A stretch of 64,000 nucleotides of DNA from Hepsetus odoe (taxonomy: Eukaryota > Chordata > Actinopteri > Characiformes > Hepsetidae), in contig CM029374.1 in assembly GCA_017165825.1 (NCBI GenBank), positions 7,229,245-7,293,244 on the forward strand. The letters run 5' to 3'. Within the stretch, counting starts at the first letter, position 1. Each line of letters opens with the position of its first letter. A program made the translations under genes and the position numbers. Below, one piece after another: positions 13,640-24,547 of the stretch. The notes under the pieces were generated by a model, which ran no database searches, had not been told where the DNA came from, and was given only the letters and a program-made list of their open reading frames with translations.

Positions 13640-14191
13640 CTAAAGAGAAAACGTGCATGATGATGATGACATCCCATAAAAAACTGTTGTAAATTAAAGT
13701 TTACACAATTACCCAGATTCTTAATGCAGTTGATGAGCCAAGACTTGCTATAGTTTTAGATATTGAAAACATGAAATTACTATTTTTAGCCGCAGTTTGA
13801 GGCAAGTGCATGAAAACTGACATTTTTTTTTTTTTATTACCCTTTTTTGCACTCGAAACCCAGGACATTATTACTGCACTCTTAAAACTTCATGTACAAA
13901 ATTCATCTGTACAAAATGTGTGAACTGAATTTATAGTATTGTGTGAGCATGATAGTGTTGTACTAGGTGCAAGTAAGGTAAGGTACAGGTAAACTAAGCA
14001 GGAATTTGTCTCTAGCTTGTCTTCACATTTAACATTTTCCTGTTTAACTACTTTGTAATTCCCAGGTAAAAATGCATATGTGTAAATGACAATGTTATCT
14101 ACGAAAAAAGTGTGCTGCACAAATAGTGCACATTTAATATACTTTAATGTCTTATTTTCTTTCTTTTATCTACTCCTACTTCACTCCTAAA

Positions 14192-14258
14192 CAAGCCTAA
14201 AGCTTGTAAGTCACTTTGGATGAAAGCATCTGCTAAATAAATAAATGTAAATGTAAAT
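14192..14258 (+). mobile_element. SINE family S2 3' tail fragment
   Basis: Sequence like TCACTTTGGATGAAAGCATC, then TGCTAAATAAATAAATGTAA: a diverged S2 tail in the last gphn introns. Confidence 0.55.
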
Positions 14259-14504
14259 ATTAAAAAGAGGAAAAGTATAGGTGAGTACTGAATATGTATG
14301 GAATGTACAGACTGCAGTATGCCATATGGAAAATACAAAAGAAATCTGTTTGAGATACACATAATTTCAGATTCAATAAGATTTTTGATAATCATGCCAA
14401 ATTGTCTAAAGAATAGAATATAAATAATTTGAAATATAAAAATATTAAGTTGACTGTGATAAATATTTGCTTCTTGCTTACATTTCATTTTTCACACTCT
14501 TATC

Positions 14505-14716
14505 TCTTTACATTTACATTTATGGCTTTTAGCAGACGCTCTTATCCAGAGCGACTTCCATGTCCTGATTACAGGGACAGTCCCCCTGGAGCAATTCAGG
14601 GTTAAGGGTCTTGCTCAGGGACCCAGGGGTGGTAGTGCTGGAGGTGGGATTCGAACCTGGGACCTCTTGAGCCATAGGTCCATAGGCAAGTACCCTACCA
14701 CTAGACCACCGCTCTT
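14505..14716 (-). mobile_element. SINE family S2, near full length, beside exon 16
   Basis: Minus orientation. The tRNA-like head lies at 14716-14640 (box B GGTTCGAATCCCACC on the minus strand), then a conserved GGGTCCCTGAGCAAGACCCT body and the CTGGATAAGAGCGTCTGC tail with TAAATG repeats. It ends about 16 bp from the exon 16 donor. The tail shared across S2 copies resembles that of fish V-SINEs (family assignment from memory). Confidence 0.85.
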
Positions 14717-14732
14717 TAATCTCTGTACTTAC

Positions 14733-14836
14733 CCTGGCTTTGATGATAGTGGGTCTTGGGTCCAAAATGCCTTGCATCTTTCTCAATGCAGGGATGACGA
14801 ATAGATTACAGGTGACAACAGCTGACACTGGATTAC
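14733..14836 (-). CDS. gphn: gephyrin exon 16 of window (E domain)
   Basis: 104 nt: GT completes Gly626, then 34 codons (627-660): NPVSAVVTCNLFVIPALRKM, then QGILDPRPTIIKAR. GNPVSAVV is the conserved MoeA loop. Acceptor TGTTCAG|GT, donor AGG|GTAAGT (perfect consensus). A SINE in the downstream intron starts about 16 bp from this donor. Confidence 0.97.
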
Positions 14837-15789
14837 CTGAACAAGCAAACAGGAAAGAAAGAAAGAAAAAGAGCAGGAAAGTTGATGAGCTGGAAATTAC
14901 AGATAGTGTCAGCTTTTTTTCTTTAGGAGGGGATAGTAACCTGGAGAAGCAAAATTGATCACGGGGCCAAATCTTAGTGCAGGGCATGGGTCTGTATCTT
15001 TTAAGGTATGCACTGAATTATGGCCTGAGGGTGCTGGAGTAACCTGTGGACAGTGGTATGAGGAGCTGGAGCAGTGTTTCAGGCCCCACAAAAAAAGTGG
15101 AGGAGCTCCAGCTATGCATGTCACCATGAGCTTCAGGACTGTCTCAACAGATGGCAGCTTGAGTCTACCTTCCCACACTGCTTCTGCCAAACAAGGCAGG
15201 AGACACGTATGTAGGTAAGCACCTTAATACCAGAGGTGGGAGGGTCGGAGAGAGGAGATTAGAGGAGATCTTCAGACAAATATAACATGAATTTCCTTTA
15301 AAAAATAGAGGAGACATAAGCCAACTTAAGAACACCATACCATGCCATGAGACATGTACAGTGGGACTGAGAGAGCAACACAAGACTCAAATGCGCAACA
15401 GAACCAACACCAACACCAACACAAAAAGCCACGGATCTGCTAATGAAACTTTCAAACGTTCTCTCTCAGAAAACAGAACAGAAAAAAGTGACAAGCATGT
15501 CGGGACAAATCTAGCCAGTAGTTTTCCCTCTGTATTCCATTAGTACCCACTGTATTGGCTTAGCATCTTCTTACAAAGGCATATCAGAGTTCAAGGACAC
15601 AATTTGCCATTCTCAAACAAGTTCAACCATCAGAACAGATACAGCTGCATTCTATGTCTGCTTCTTGGTTTTGACTTGTTTTTTATCTTAATTTCCAATA
15701 CATTACCACATTCTGAGCATTCTAGAATTAGCATTTTCCTTTACAAGTGTACTTTTTGTCTAATTTTTAGTGTTTGGATTTCAGTGTCC
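14837..15789. other. gphn intron, mostly unremarkable
   Basis: Open frames on both strands around 14950-15220 are not framed by splice sites of suitable phase. I call no exon here. Confidence 0.4.
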
Positions 15790-16120
15790 ACTATATTTCC
15801 GTTTTCTGAGCTCAGGGTGAAGACGGGGAGTTCCTTACTTCCGCGTTGGGGAGGAGGCACAGGCAGCCTACTGGCCTCGGTGTCGCTCATGGGCACGGCC
15901 TCGAGTAGAGTCACCCCTGTGTCTCTGTAGGTGAAATTACCTTTAAAGAGGGGGGAATATAGAAAGAGCCGCTGTCACCACTGCCTCGGCCGGCCTGCCT
16001 TAGTCGGGGCACAAGCTGGGCTTGGGATCGAGCATGGAAGGTGGGACAGAGGCCAGAAAGGACACCGACCGGGTGAGGGAGACTAATACCAGGAAGGAAG
16101 AGGTTGCATAAGGGTCTCAC
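15790..16120. other. CpG- and GC-rich island in gphn intron, unassigned
   Basis: GC- and CpG-rich block (CTTCCGCGTTGGGGAGG, CTCGGCCGGCCTGCC) in AT-rich intron. On the minus strand an open frame of about 65 codons includes TYRDTGVTLLEAVPMSDTEA. A possible donor AAAG|GTAATT exists, but the phase does not fit the surrounding phase-1 intron. It could be a transposon 5' region, an old exon copy or a regulatory island. Confidence 0.35.
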
Positions 16121-16510
16121 GGGCTGGTAATGACTTATACAGAGGAGAAGATCTGCAAGTTTGAAAGTTTGGAGATGGGAATTTGAGGGATAAAATTTGG
16201 GGAGAATTTTCTTATAGGATCAAACTGTTTACCAAAAGACGCTTCATTAAAGGTTTCCATGTCTCTCAAGCACCTGTAAATGTATTTGCTGCATATGTTT
16301 TTGAAAGAATTACTTAATTATTGTAAATTATTTAATAATTTACAATTACAGTCCTTAATTCAGATGCTTAAACGTGCTGATATTAAATGGGTACGTGTTA
16401 TATTCAAAACACGAGGACGTTAACAGGACAGTAATTATTTGGGGAATTTACATCACGTCATTACAGTAATTCACATAAGTATCATTATATCTCAATATTC
16501 AGATGCATAC

Positions 16511-16575
16511 CTGGCAGAGCAAAGATCAGCTTCCTGGTGCCATCTATGTCTAAGGTGGCAAAGGTGGTGGGAAGA
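16511..16575 (-). CDS. gphn: gephyrin exon 15 of window (E domain)
   Basis: 65 nt: T completes Gly604, then 21 codons (605-625) and G of a split Gly: LPTTFATLDIDGTRKLIFAL then P. MKPG.P..F and FALPGNP are conserved MoeA motifs. Acceptor CTATAG|T, donor CAG|GTATGC. Only 98 nt separate it from exon 14. Confidence 0.96.
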
Positions 16576-16673
16576 CTATAGTAAGGAAAAAAAGAGCACA
16601 TATGAAAAAGGCATCTGTTGACTTTTTTTGGTTTGACCTAGTTTTATATTATTATTCTGTGTCCTTCTCTCAC

Positions 16674-16747
16674 CCTGGCTTCATAAACACTCGACCAAAG
16701 TGGATCTGCGCATGGAGGTCAATGTCAAGTACTTGCTTCAAGTAGTC
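16674..16747 (-). CDS. gphn: gephyrin exon 14 of window (catalytic Asp580)
   Basis: 74 nt: 24 codons (580-603) plus GG of a split Gly: DYLKQVLDIDLHAQIHFGRV, then FMKP. Its first codon is Asp580, the residue reported as essential for molybdenum insertion. The acceptor lies in a C-run ending CATCAG|GAC; donor GG|GTGAGA. Confidence 0.97.
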
Positions 16748-18225
16748 CTGATGGGGGGGGAAGAAGGAAAAAAAAAAAAAGAAGATATTGATCATGCTGA
16801 TTATAATGATAATGAGTGTGTCTTCTTGGGAACATACATTTATATACATTTTTTTATGATCATCATTGTAGGGCCAATGCCCAACAGCATAATTACAAAC
16901 TGTGCTTCTTAAAGTGAACGCATTAGGGTAGCTAAGTAGCAATAGCCACAACAGAGCCATTGACTATAAGTATAATGTATGTGACACATATATTCTTTGG
17001 TTGGAGCTGCTGTTGCTCTTACTTTATGCAGTTTAATCTGTAAACAGTTCACTATTGCAGTGTTAATCTACAGGTTAAGACATTAAAAAAAATAAATAAA
17101 TAACTGATTAACCAAAAGTAAATACAGAGGTGCTTGAAAGTCTATGATGCCTTATATTTTTCTATATCTCTGCATTAACTAATAATGTCTTAAAGTACAA
17201 GGGTGCTAAAAGTAAACAGAGAACCTAATAACCACTGAGACAAATATTTCAGATATAATCATACCATTTCTATATTATACTGTATTATCTTATTATATTA
17301 CTTAAACTTTACAATATTACATACATGAGTACATACAGACATACAGTGGCAAAAGTATATGTGCCTGTGTTTTCAGTGTCAAATGTGACCTTCAGCTTGG
17401 GGATGTTCATGGACTTTTTCAATTAAACTATTGCTTCAGGTCCTTCCATATCATTTCTAATATTTAAAACATCTAACAAGTTATATAGCCATTCCAAGCC
17501 AACCATTTCATTGTTCTTAAACCAATCTTTGGTAGAACTACTTGTTTGCTCAGAGTTGTCTGGCTGCATGACCCCCTTTCTTCAGAGATTCAGTTCACAG
17601 AGATATGTCCTACCATTTTGATTTAGAATTTACTCCTATACTTCAGAATTATTTTTTTCGTGATGGCAATCTGTCCTGGCCCAGATGCTAAATAGATCCA
17701 AACCTTACTACAGTCACCATTTTTCAGATTGGATAACGTTATAATGCTGGAATGCAGTGTTTTCATTTAATAAATCGATGTTCTGTAAATAAAACTAAAA
17801 AAAACTATCATCCCATCCATTGAAAACACACCAACTTGTAATTCTCCTTTAAATGAACTGCTAATTCTAGAGGTTCATGAACCTTTTCCACTCAGATATG
17901 TAACCCTGAATCATTTCATCACTTGATACTTTCCAAATAAAAGCATAGTATTTTTTTTTAATTTAGTTTCATTGGGTTCTCTTTATCTAATTTTAGAATT
18001 GTATGAAAATCAGATTATGATTTAGGTAGGTGTGTACGATTTGGTAGAAGTATAAAAACATAAAATAAAAGAAATGATATTTTATCCACTCATATAGCTA
18101 TAAAAAAATAATGTTGTTTACAAATGCTGCTTTGTTGTAGGAAGAACAAAATTCCACTAGGTGGTATTAAAGGTAGCTCATGCGATTAGGATGATGATCC
18201 TGGATCACTTCTGCTTTGTCTAAAG
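16748..18225. other. gphn intron, no exon seen
   Basis: AT-rich. The stretch from about 17340 (ACAGTGGCAAAAGTATATGT) to about 18050 resembles an old DNA transposon remnant, but no second terminal repeat was found. Confidence 0.4.
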
Positions 18226-18384
18226 CAGGGGTCCCCTGGAGGGCCAGAGTCTAGCACATTTTGGTGATTTACATCCTCAAACACACTCACTACACCCGCC
18301 ACTAAGTGTGAACCAAGTGTGTTTGAGGATGGAAATCAACAAAATGTGCTGGACTCTGGCCCTCCAGGACAGGAGTCCGACATT
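18226..18384. mobile_element. fold-back MITE, hAT-like
   Basis: Two arms of about 60 bp (18231-18287 and 18317-18380) are near-perfect inverted repeats sharing CTGGAGGGCCAGAGTC and CATCCTCAAACACACT, with a ~25-bp loop. Ends near CAGGGGTCCCC resemble fish hAT-type non-autonomous elements. No coding capacity. Confidence 0.75.
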
Positions 18385-18601
18385 CATGGTCTATAGTGCG
18401 ATTACTACAAATTTAAACTGCTGCAAGAACACATATTCACAAAAACTTTATGAACCCAGCTAATAACTGCCTTCAAAAACAATGTGCTCTTGCAGGTATG
18501 CATGTGAGTGAGTCAACACTTGTGACTGTTTATGGTCTGGATTATTCCATAAGCTTTACACAATGACCCCATTGTGTTGATTATATTATAGACCTGCTCA
18601 C

Positions 18602-18689
18602 CTTTTCTCCCATTGACACTCCTCCAGATGTGATAATAACATCTGCACGGCTGATGCCCTCATTCAAGGCATTCAGCAGATCGTCGGGG
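18602..18689 (-). CDS. gphn: gephyrin exon 13 of window (E domain active-site region)
   Basis: 88 nt: C completes Asn550, then 29 codons (551-579): PDDLLNALNEGISRADVIIT, then SGGVSMGEK. The TSGGVSMGEKD motif crosses the splice junction and forms the molybdopterin-binding loop. Acceptor CATGCAG|C, donor AAG|GTGAGC. Confidence 0.97.
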
Positions 18690-18868
18690 CTGCATGAAGA
18701 AACATGCATGAAAGCTCATTATTAAACAAACTTTTATCCAATTCTGTTTTCATTTGCTCTTTCACAACTCTAAATCTGTTACATCCTACCACTCAGCTAC
18801 TAACACACTTAACTAAAAACTACTGTTTAGTTTTACTTTGCCTCCTCAAGCTACCACCCATTATCCAC

Positions 18869-19090
18869 TGTGAGAGACAAGGATTATATTGGGAGGAGGA
18901 TGTTGAAGATGAGGCTACCAGGAAAGAGAAAAAGTGGAAGACCAAAGAATTGGTGTTTGGACATGGTGAGAAAGGACATGCAGGTAGTCAGCTTGAAGGA
19001 GGAAGATGCAGAGGACAGGAAGAAATTGAAATGGATGATCTGCTGTGGCGACCCCTAAACAGGAGCAGCCGAAAGAAGAAGGAGAAGAAG
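18869..19090 (+). mobile_element. RTE-like LINE 3' fragment (copy 3)
   Basis: 5'-truncated copy. The frame DYIGRRMLKMRLPGKRKSGR continues to EEDAEDRKKLKWMICCGDP, the RTE-family C-terminus, then the CAGCCGAAAGAAGAAGG tail. It lies in the intron between exons 13 and 12. Confidence 0.8.
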
Positions 19091-19095
19091 ATCCA

Positions 19096-19492
19096 CTGCT
19101 CATGCTTTTGCCCGATTCTCATACAACATTTCTGCTAAGAATTAATAATCTGGTGAGAGCTGCGTCTGAATCAGTTTGATCTACACGCTAATGGTATGGA
19201 TTTGCTGGTTCAAAACTTTTTTTTAAACTTTATTTTTAAAAAGATGGAGAGTGTGCTCCATTTAAAAGGGTATGATACTACTCAGCCACCCTGGAAAAAT
19301 TTACTTTAGGGTGCTTGAAACGAGAGAGCCGCTGCTCTCCAACGTTGTTTAATTTAATTTATTATTTTTCCTTTTTTTCTGTATGTTGTATCCCAATAGC
19401 CAGGCAACAGTTTAAATATAGCAAATAAAATAAATTTTAAAAATCAGTATCGTTATAAAGCTTCCTCTGTGGTTGTAACCGGACGTGCGTAC
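19096..19492. other. gphn intron remainder, nothing recognised
   Basis: AT-rich filler between the LINE fragment and exon 12. No repeat family recognised. Confidence 0.4.
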
Positions 19493-19614
19493 TTGTCTCC
19501 GACAATGCCAAGGTTAATAGTTGGGTAGCCATGTTCCTGGATGGTGGCCAGCAGTGTGGATCGGTTACTGTCTCTGATCTTCCCTGGGTGAAGGTCATCT
19601 TCAGGGTTCAACAA
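19493..19614 (-). CDS. gphn: gephyrin exon 12 of window (E domain subdomain III)
   Basis: 122 nt, 40 codons (510-549) plus AA of a split Asn: LLNPEDDLHPGKIRDSNRST, then LLATIQEHGYPTINLGIVGD. The GKIRDSN..L motif is the MoeA/MogA molybdopterin-binding loop. Acceptor GTGTGTAG|TTG, donor CAA|GTACGC. The intron before it is only 91 nt. Confidence 0.97.
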
Positions 19615-19705
19615 CTACACACACACGAACACATAGACACATTATAAAACACTAAAAAGGTGAAAAAAAAGGTGCAAAAAAGGAAAACATCTAAATTCCA
19701 CTCAC

Positions 19706-19859
19706 TTCATTTCCAGTTGACATGACAGCTACAACAGGGAACTTATGTACTTCAACCTCTGTGACACCCACTGTGGCCAGCAGCCCAATTTCTGATGGAC
19801 CCATGTGCGTTCCTTTTGCCAGCACACACTCCCCTCGCTTTATATCATGACCTATAGGC
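19706..19859 (-). CDS. gphn: gephyrin exon 11 of window (E domain)
   Basis: 154 nt: G completes Arg458, then 51 codons (459-509). It starts PIGHDIKRGECVLAKGTHMG, continues PSEIGLLATVGVTEVEVHKF and ends PVVAVMSTGNE. The IR.IG.DI..G and STGNE motifs are conserved in MoeA enzymes, and STGNE opens the molybdopterin-binding subdomain. Acceptor TTCAACAG|G, donor GAA|GTGAGT. Confidence 0.98.
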
Positions 19860-19917
19860 CTGTTGAATGGGACAAGATTTCACTTTAAATGAAATAAAAT
19901 TATTTACTTTAAATGTA

Positions 19918-21384
19918 CAGTACTGTGCAAAAGTTTTAGGCAGGTGTGGAAAAAATGCAAACAAAGAATGCTTTCGAAAATGGAAGTGTTCATCATTTAA
20001 TCAAAATGCAGTGAATGAACAAAAGAGAAATCTAAATCAAATCAATATTTGGTGTGACCACCCTTTGCCTTCAAAACAGCATCAATTCTTCTAGGTACAC
20101 TTGCACACAGTTTTTGAAGGAACTCGGCTGGTAGGTTGTTCCAAACATCTTGGAGAACTAACCACAGATCTTCTGTGGATGTAGGCTTCCTCACATCCTT
20201 CTGTCTCTTCATGTAATCCCAGACACATTACACACTGGATGATGTTCAGATCAGGGCTCTGTGGGGGCCATACCATCACTTACAGGACTTCTTGTTCTTC
20301 TTTACGCTGAAGATAGTTCTTAATGACTTTGGCTGTATGTTTGGGGTCATTATCCTGCTGCAGAATAAATTTGGGGCCAATCATACATCTCCCTGATGGT
20401 ACTGTATGATGGATAAGTATCTGCCTGTATTTCTCAGCATTGAGAACACCATTAATCCTGACCAAATCTCCAACTCCATTTACAGAATACAGCCCCAAAC
20501 AATCAAGGAACCTCCACCATGCTTCACTGTTGCCTGCAGACACTCATTATTGTACCACTCTCCAGCCCTTTGACGAACAAACTGCTTTGAAATATTTCAA
20601 ATTTTGACTCCTCAGTCCAGAACACCTGCTGCCATTTTTCTTCCATGAAGACCACTTTTGGCCAGGCTTCTCCGGACAGTACATGGATCTACCTGGGTCC
20701 CACTGGTTTCTGCCAGTTCTGAGCTGATGGCACTGTTGGACATCTTCCGATTTTGAAGGGTAATAAGCTTGATGTGTTTTTCATCTGCTGCACTAAGTTT
20801 CTTTGGCCAACCACTGCGTCTACGATCCTCAACGTTGACCGTTTTTTTGTGCTTCTTCAAAAGGGCTTGAACAGTACATCTTGAAACCCCATTCTGCTTT
20901 GAATCTTTTTCTGGGAGAGACCTTGCTGATGCAGTATAACTTCCTTGTGTCTTGTTGCTGTGCTCAATCTTGCCATGACATGAAACTGTCTTCCACAACC
21001 TCACCTTGGTAGCAGAGTTTGGCTGTTCCGCACCCAGTTTTAAGCCTCCTACACAGCTGTTTCTGTTTCAGTTAATGAGCGTGTTTCAACCTACGATTGA
21101 CATTTATGATCATCAGCACCTGTTTGGTAAAATTGGTTGATCATACACCTGACTATAATCCTACAAAATCCTTGACATTGTGCAAGTGCACCTTTAAGAA
21201 TTGATGCTGGTTTAAGGGCAAAAGGTAGTAACACCAAATATTGATTTGATTTAGATTTCTCTTTTGTTCACTCACTTTGTATTTTGTAAATTGCTAAAAA
21301 TAAACAATCATTATTGATATTTTTGAAAGCATTCTTTGTTTAAAGCATTTTCTCACACTTGCCTAAAACTTTTGCACAGTACTG
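19918..21384 (-). mobile_element. Tc1-like transposon family A, full length, defective (copy A1)
   Basis: 1467 bp bounded by inverted repeats starting CAGTACTGTGCAAAAGTTTT, with TA target duplications at 19916-19917 and 21385-21386. The transposase is on the minus strand in three frames: 21004-20612 (N-terminal HTH, MRLWKTVSCHGKIEHSNKTQ), 20543-20280 (LQQDNDPKHTA, second catalytic Asp) and 20279-20091 (PPQSPDLNIIQ, where the expected third catalytic Glu is Gln). Frameshifts and the lost acid make it inactive. It fills nearly all of the intron between exons 10 and 11. Confidence 0.93.
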
Positions 21385-21420
21385 TATGTAGTGAGAAAAT
21401 TAGTCACACAGTACACTAAC

Positions 21421-21479
21421 CTGATGTCCTGGCCTGGACGGGCCTGCACCAGAATCCGGACCTCCAATTCTTCTGTGCC
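21421..21479 (-). CDS. gphn: gephyrin exon 10 of window (E domain)
   Basis: 59 nt, 19 codons (439-457) plus AG of a split Arg: GTEELEVRILVQARPGQDI. Acceptor TTTTAG|GGC, donor CAG|GTTAGT, which is somewhat off consensus at the +3 position. The intron that follows is almost wholly a Tc1-like transposon ending 36 bp from this exon. Confidence 0.96.
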
Positions 21480-21958
21480 CTAAAACACATTGCCCTTCTA
21501 TCACTTTGGCTTAAGACTTATATTGATTAAATTTAGTAACAATAAAAAGCAACTAAATTGTGTAGTATATTTAAATTTTATTGCTTGCTCAGAAATGCCC
21601 AATCTTGTTCCAGAAGTCCTACCAGTTTGTAGAGTTCAGATACAACATACCTAAGGTCACCTGAAAATCTTTACTACCTGCATCAGGTTTAATTGATTAG
21701 GGTAGACTCCAGAAGCAGGATGGGACTCTTACTTTAAATGGTTAAGCATTAAAGATTTATTTAAATGAAAATTTTTGTTTTGTAAATTGAGCATGTTCCC
21801 AAATCAAGATTAATTAGACAACAACAAAAGGTAAAACGTCATCTTTTGCCTTGGCATTAAAGGGGTTAAAGGTATAGTAGATGAAGCAGTAAAGGCAAAG
21901 AAGAAACTAAAATAAAAAAAAAATTAATGAGTGAGAGAGTTGAAAGAATGAGACTCAC
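21480..21958. other. gphn intron, nothing recognised
   Basis: AT-rich intron between exons 9 and 10. No repeat family recognised. Confidence 0.45.
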
Positions 21959-22078
21959 ATCTTCAGACTCTCGCAGCAGCTCTGTATCTTCCACTTGCAC
22001 TACAGCGTCTGCTCCGCATGGGATAGGAGCACCTGTTGTAACCCTCATCACTTGGCCTGGCATCACTGTATGAGTGGG
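21959..22078 (-). CDS. gphn: gephyrin exon 9 of window (E domain subdomain II)
   Basis: 120 nt, 40 codons (399-438), phase 0-0. It reads PTHTVMPGQVMRVTTGAPIP, then CGADAVVQVEDTELLRESED. The RVTTGAPIPCGADAVV motif is the signature of MoeA-type molybdenum insertion proteins. Substitutions against mammals (H for Q, L for I, E for D) are conservative. Acceptor TGTGTAG|CCC, donor GAT|GTGAGT. Confidence 0.98.
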
Positions 22079-23187
22079 CTACACAAAAAGACACACATGC
22101 CAACTCAATCTTATTCTAGAAATCATTTCATATATGTTTCCCTGAATATTTGATTAATTCCCTTGTTGCAAATAACTACTAAATAACTTGTTTCAAAAAC
22201 AGAGCAAAAATATCTTTGTATTAAATATGCAAAAATGAGAAATACTAATTAGCGTTTTACCCACATTTCTCACCAAATTGTGTCCAATTTAATATGTTTG
22301 CTAAGTCTCTTCCTGCCAATGTGCTATCAGGCTGAAAGGATGAATTCTAAAATATGCTTCCTCCAAGACACTAGGACCCAGCAACCTAAGCATCTTAAAC
22401 TGTTGCTAACACAACATGACTGGACAGCTCAGTGTGCTTGGAGAACACCACATGCTAATTTTGTTGTATCAGCTTAGAGGCATTTAGATAAAGCACTATG
22501 CTGAGTGACTGGAGTGATTCTTCCTACCCAGGGTGGCAGGGGCAATTATACTCTCTTGGGCTCCCAGGAATGAAAAGCTGCGGCCATTCATTATCTAACA
22601 AATCGACATCTGATAGTTACTACCTGACAAAATAGATGAGCAAATTTGTCTAAACAGAATGCTCCCTAACTGTATTCTGGTTCAAATTCAAGTTAAATAC
22701 ACAGAAAACATAGCAACTGGAGCTGCTTTAAATACATACTGCCACTTCTTTAACAATGTTTAAAGCACAGGCTAAATCGATGTGTATTTGAGGCAATGCT
22801 TTCTACATGCACCCACTGAAGCAGACCCACTACCAGCTGCTGTACTTTCAAGATTTCAGGAGAAAATTTTGTATTTGGAATAATGTAATAGCATGAAGGG
22901 ACAAAGTCAAAAAAGTCCCCCCCCCCAGATTTTGCATGTATTGGGTTCCCAAAGCATTGATACATATAAATGACCATACAGTTGCAGGTCTGGGTAACAC
23001 TGGTCCCCCAATTTTTTTTTTTCATTGAGAAACCACACATATGCATACTAAATGTTTTATTAATGTATGATTATATGTTTTATTCATATTTATTCATAAA
23101 ATGTGGCCAGAGCAAAAGTTATGGCACATTTGGTATTTTATCCTAATTACAATAACAATAACACAGCAATAACATCGGCATTATATA
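22079..23187. other. gphn intron, nothing recognised
   Basis: No exon with matching phase and splice sites. A short C-run lies at 22917-22926. Confidence 0.4.
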
Positions 23188-23740
23188 CAGTGCTGTGCAA
23201 CACTTTTAGGCAGGTGTGAAAAAATGCTGTAAACAAAGAATGCTTTTAGAAATATAAATAATGATTGTTTATTTTTATCAATTTACAAAATGCAAAGTGA
23301 GCAAACAAAAAAAAATCTAAATCAAATCAATATTTGGTGTTACTACCTTTTGCCTTCAAACCAGCATCAATTCTTCTAGGTACACTTGCAAAAAGTCAGG
23401 GATTTTGTAGGATTATAGTCAGGTGTATGATCAACCAATTTTATCAAACAGGTGTTAATGATCATCAATGTCACACGGAGGCTGAAACACCGTTATGTTT
23501 GGAACAACCTACCAGCCAAGTTCCTTCAAAAACTGTTTACCTAGAAGAATTGATGCTGTTTCAAAGGCAAAGGGTGGTCACACCAAATATTGATTTGATT
23601 TAGATTTCTCTTTTGCTCATTCACTCATTCACTGCATTTTGTTGATTGATAAAAAAATAAATGATTAACACTTCCATTTTTGAAAGCATTCTTTGTTTAC
23701 AGCATTTTTTCACACCTGCCTAAAACTTTTGCACAGTAGT
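23188..23740. mobile_element. Tc1 family A, internally deleted (copy A3)
   Basis: About 553 bp. The left end, CAGTGCTGTGCAACACTTTT, and the right end, TGCCTAAAACTTTTGCACAG, match copy A1 but the transposase is gone. Two internal segments repeat the ATTGATGCTG / GGTGTGACCACC blocks of the parent. The right terminus merges into a TG/TA microsatellite. Confidence 0.85.
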
Positions 23741-23753
23741 GTGTGTGTGTGTA

Positions 23754-23821
<68 letters not shown>

Positions 23822-23828
23822 TATAAGG

Positions 23829-23861
<33 letters not shown>

Positions 23862-23900
23862 TACATACAACATACATACATACATACATACATACATACA

Positions 23901-23946
<46 letters not shown>

Positions 23947-23985
23947 CATATATACATACACACACATATATACATATACACGTTG
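23741..23985. repeat. compound microsatellite (TG)n(TA)n(CA)n(TACA)n
   Basis: About 245 bp: (TA)n at 23759-23816, (CA)n near 23846-23862, (TACA)n at 23864-23930, then mixed TA/CA. Repeat-derived open frames here are not genes. Confidence 0.95.
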
Positions 23986-24304
23986 CAGATTTATGGGCAA
24001 AGCAGGCACTGATTTTATTTGAATTAACCCCTTTTTATGTAGAATTTTTTGTAATTGTTTTGCAGGAAATGGTTCAGGTAAATAAATTTATCAGAATAAA
24101 AATAAAGGCCTTATTCTTTCACTCACAAAACATGTAATGGATCAGTAGAGAAAAACAGCATAGGATATTGTGTAAGCTTGCACATGCGCATGCACACTGT
24201 CTCCAGACAGTGTCTCCCCACAGAGAACATTTGTGAGCACTGGAGCGTTAGTCTTTACTCAGTTCCACATGGTAGTATGCCCATGGGAATTTCACTTTGC
24301 TTCC

Positions 24305-24375
24305 CTAACTCTCTCTCGCTCTCTCTCACTCACACACACAGACAGACACACACACAAAGACACACACACATAAAC
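24305..24375. repeat. (CT)n(CA)n simple repeat
   Basis: Pyrimidine and CA dinucleotide run upstream of exon 8. Confidence 0.8.
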
Positions 24376-24491
24376 TCACACATTAAAGCATGCTCACTGA
24401 CCACAGCTTTTTGCCAACTGAGTTCCCAGGCCATCTATGGACGCAAGGTGTCACAGCTAGCATACAGTCTGCCTATATTTGTGTGGCTCAC

Positions 24492-24547
24492 CTGCTCCCC
24501 AGCCTGGGACTCCCCGATGATGAAGCGATCTCCTGGGCCATCAGCAG
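24492..24547 (-). CDS. gphn: gephyrin exon 8 of window (E domain)
   Basis: 56 nt: CT completes Ala380, then 18 codons (381-398) encoding ADGPGDRFIIGESQAGEQ. Acceptor CTGTCTCAG|CT, donor CAG|GTGAGC. The junctions fit both neighbours. Every residue is as in the mammalian protein as I recall it. Confidence 0.96.

Noticed and set aside
14955..15218. Open frames on both strands ending near GTAGGTAAGC
   Set aside because: The phase does not fit the gephyrin intron and neither frame resembles a known protein; treated as intronic.
23697..24009. Several long minus-strand open frames of Tyr, Ile, Met, Cys and Val
   Set aside because: They are translations of TA/TACA/CA microsatellites, not proteins.
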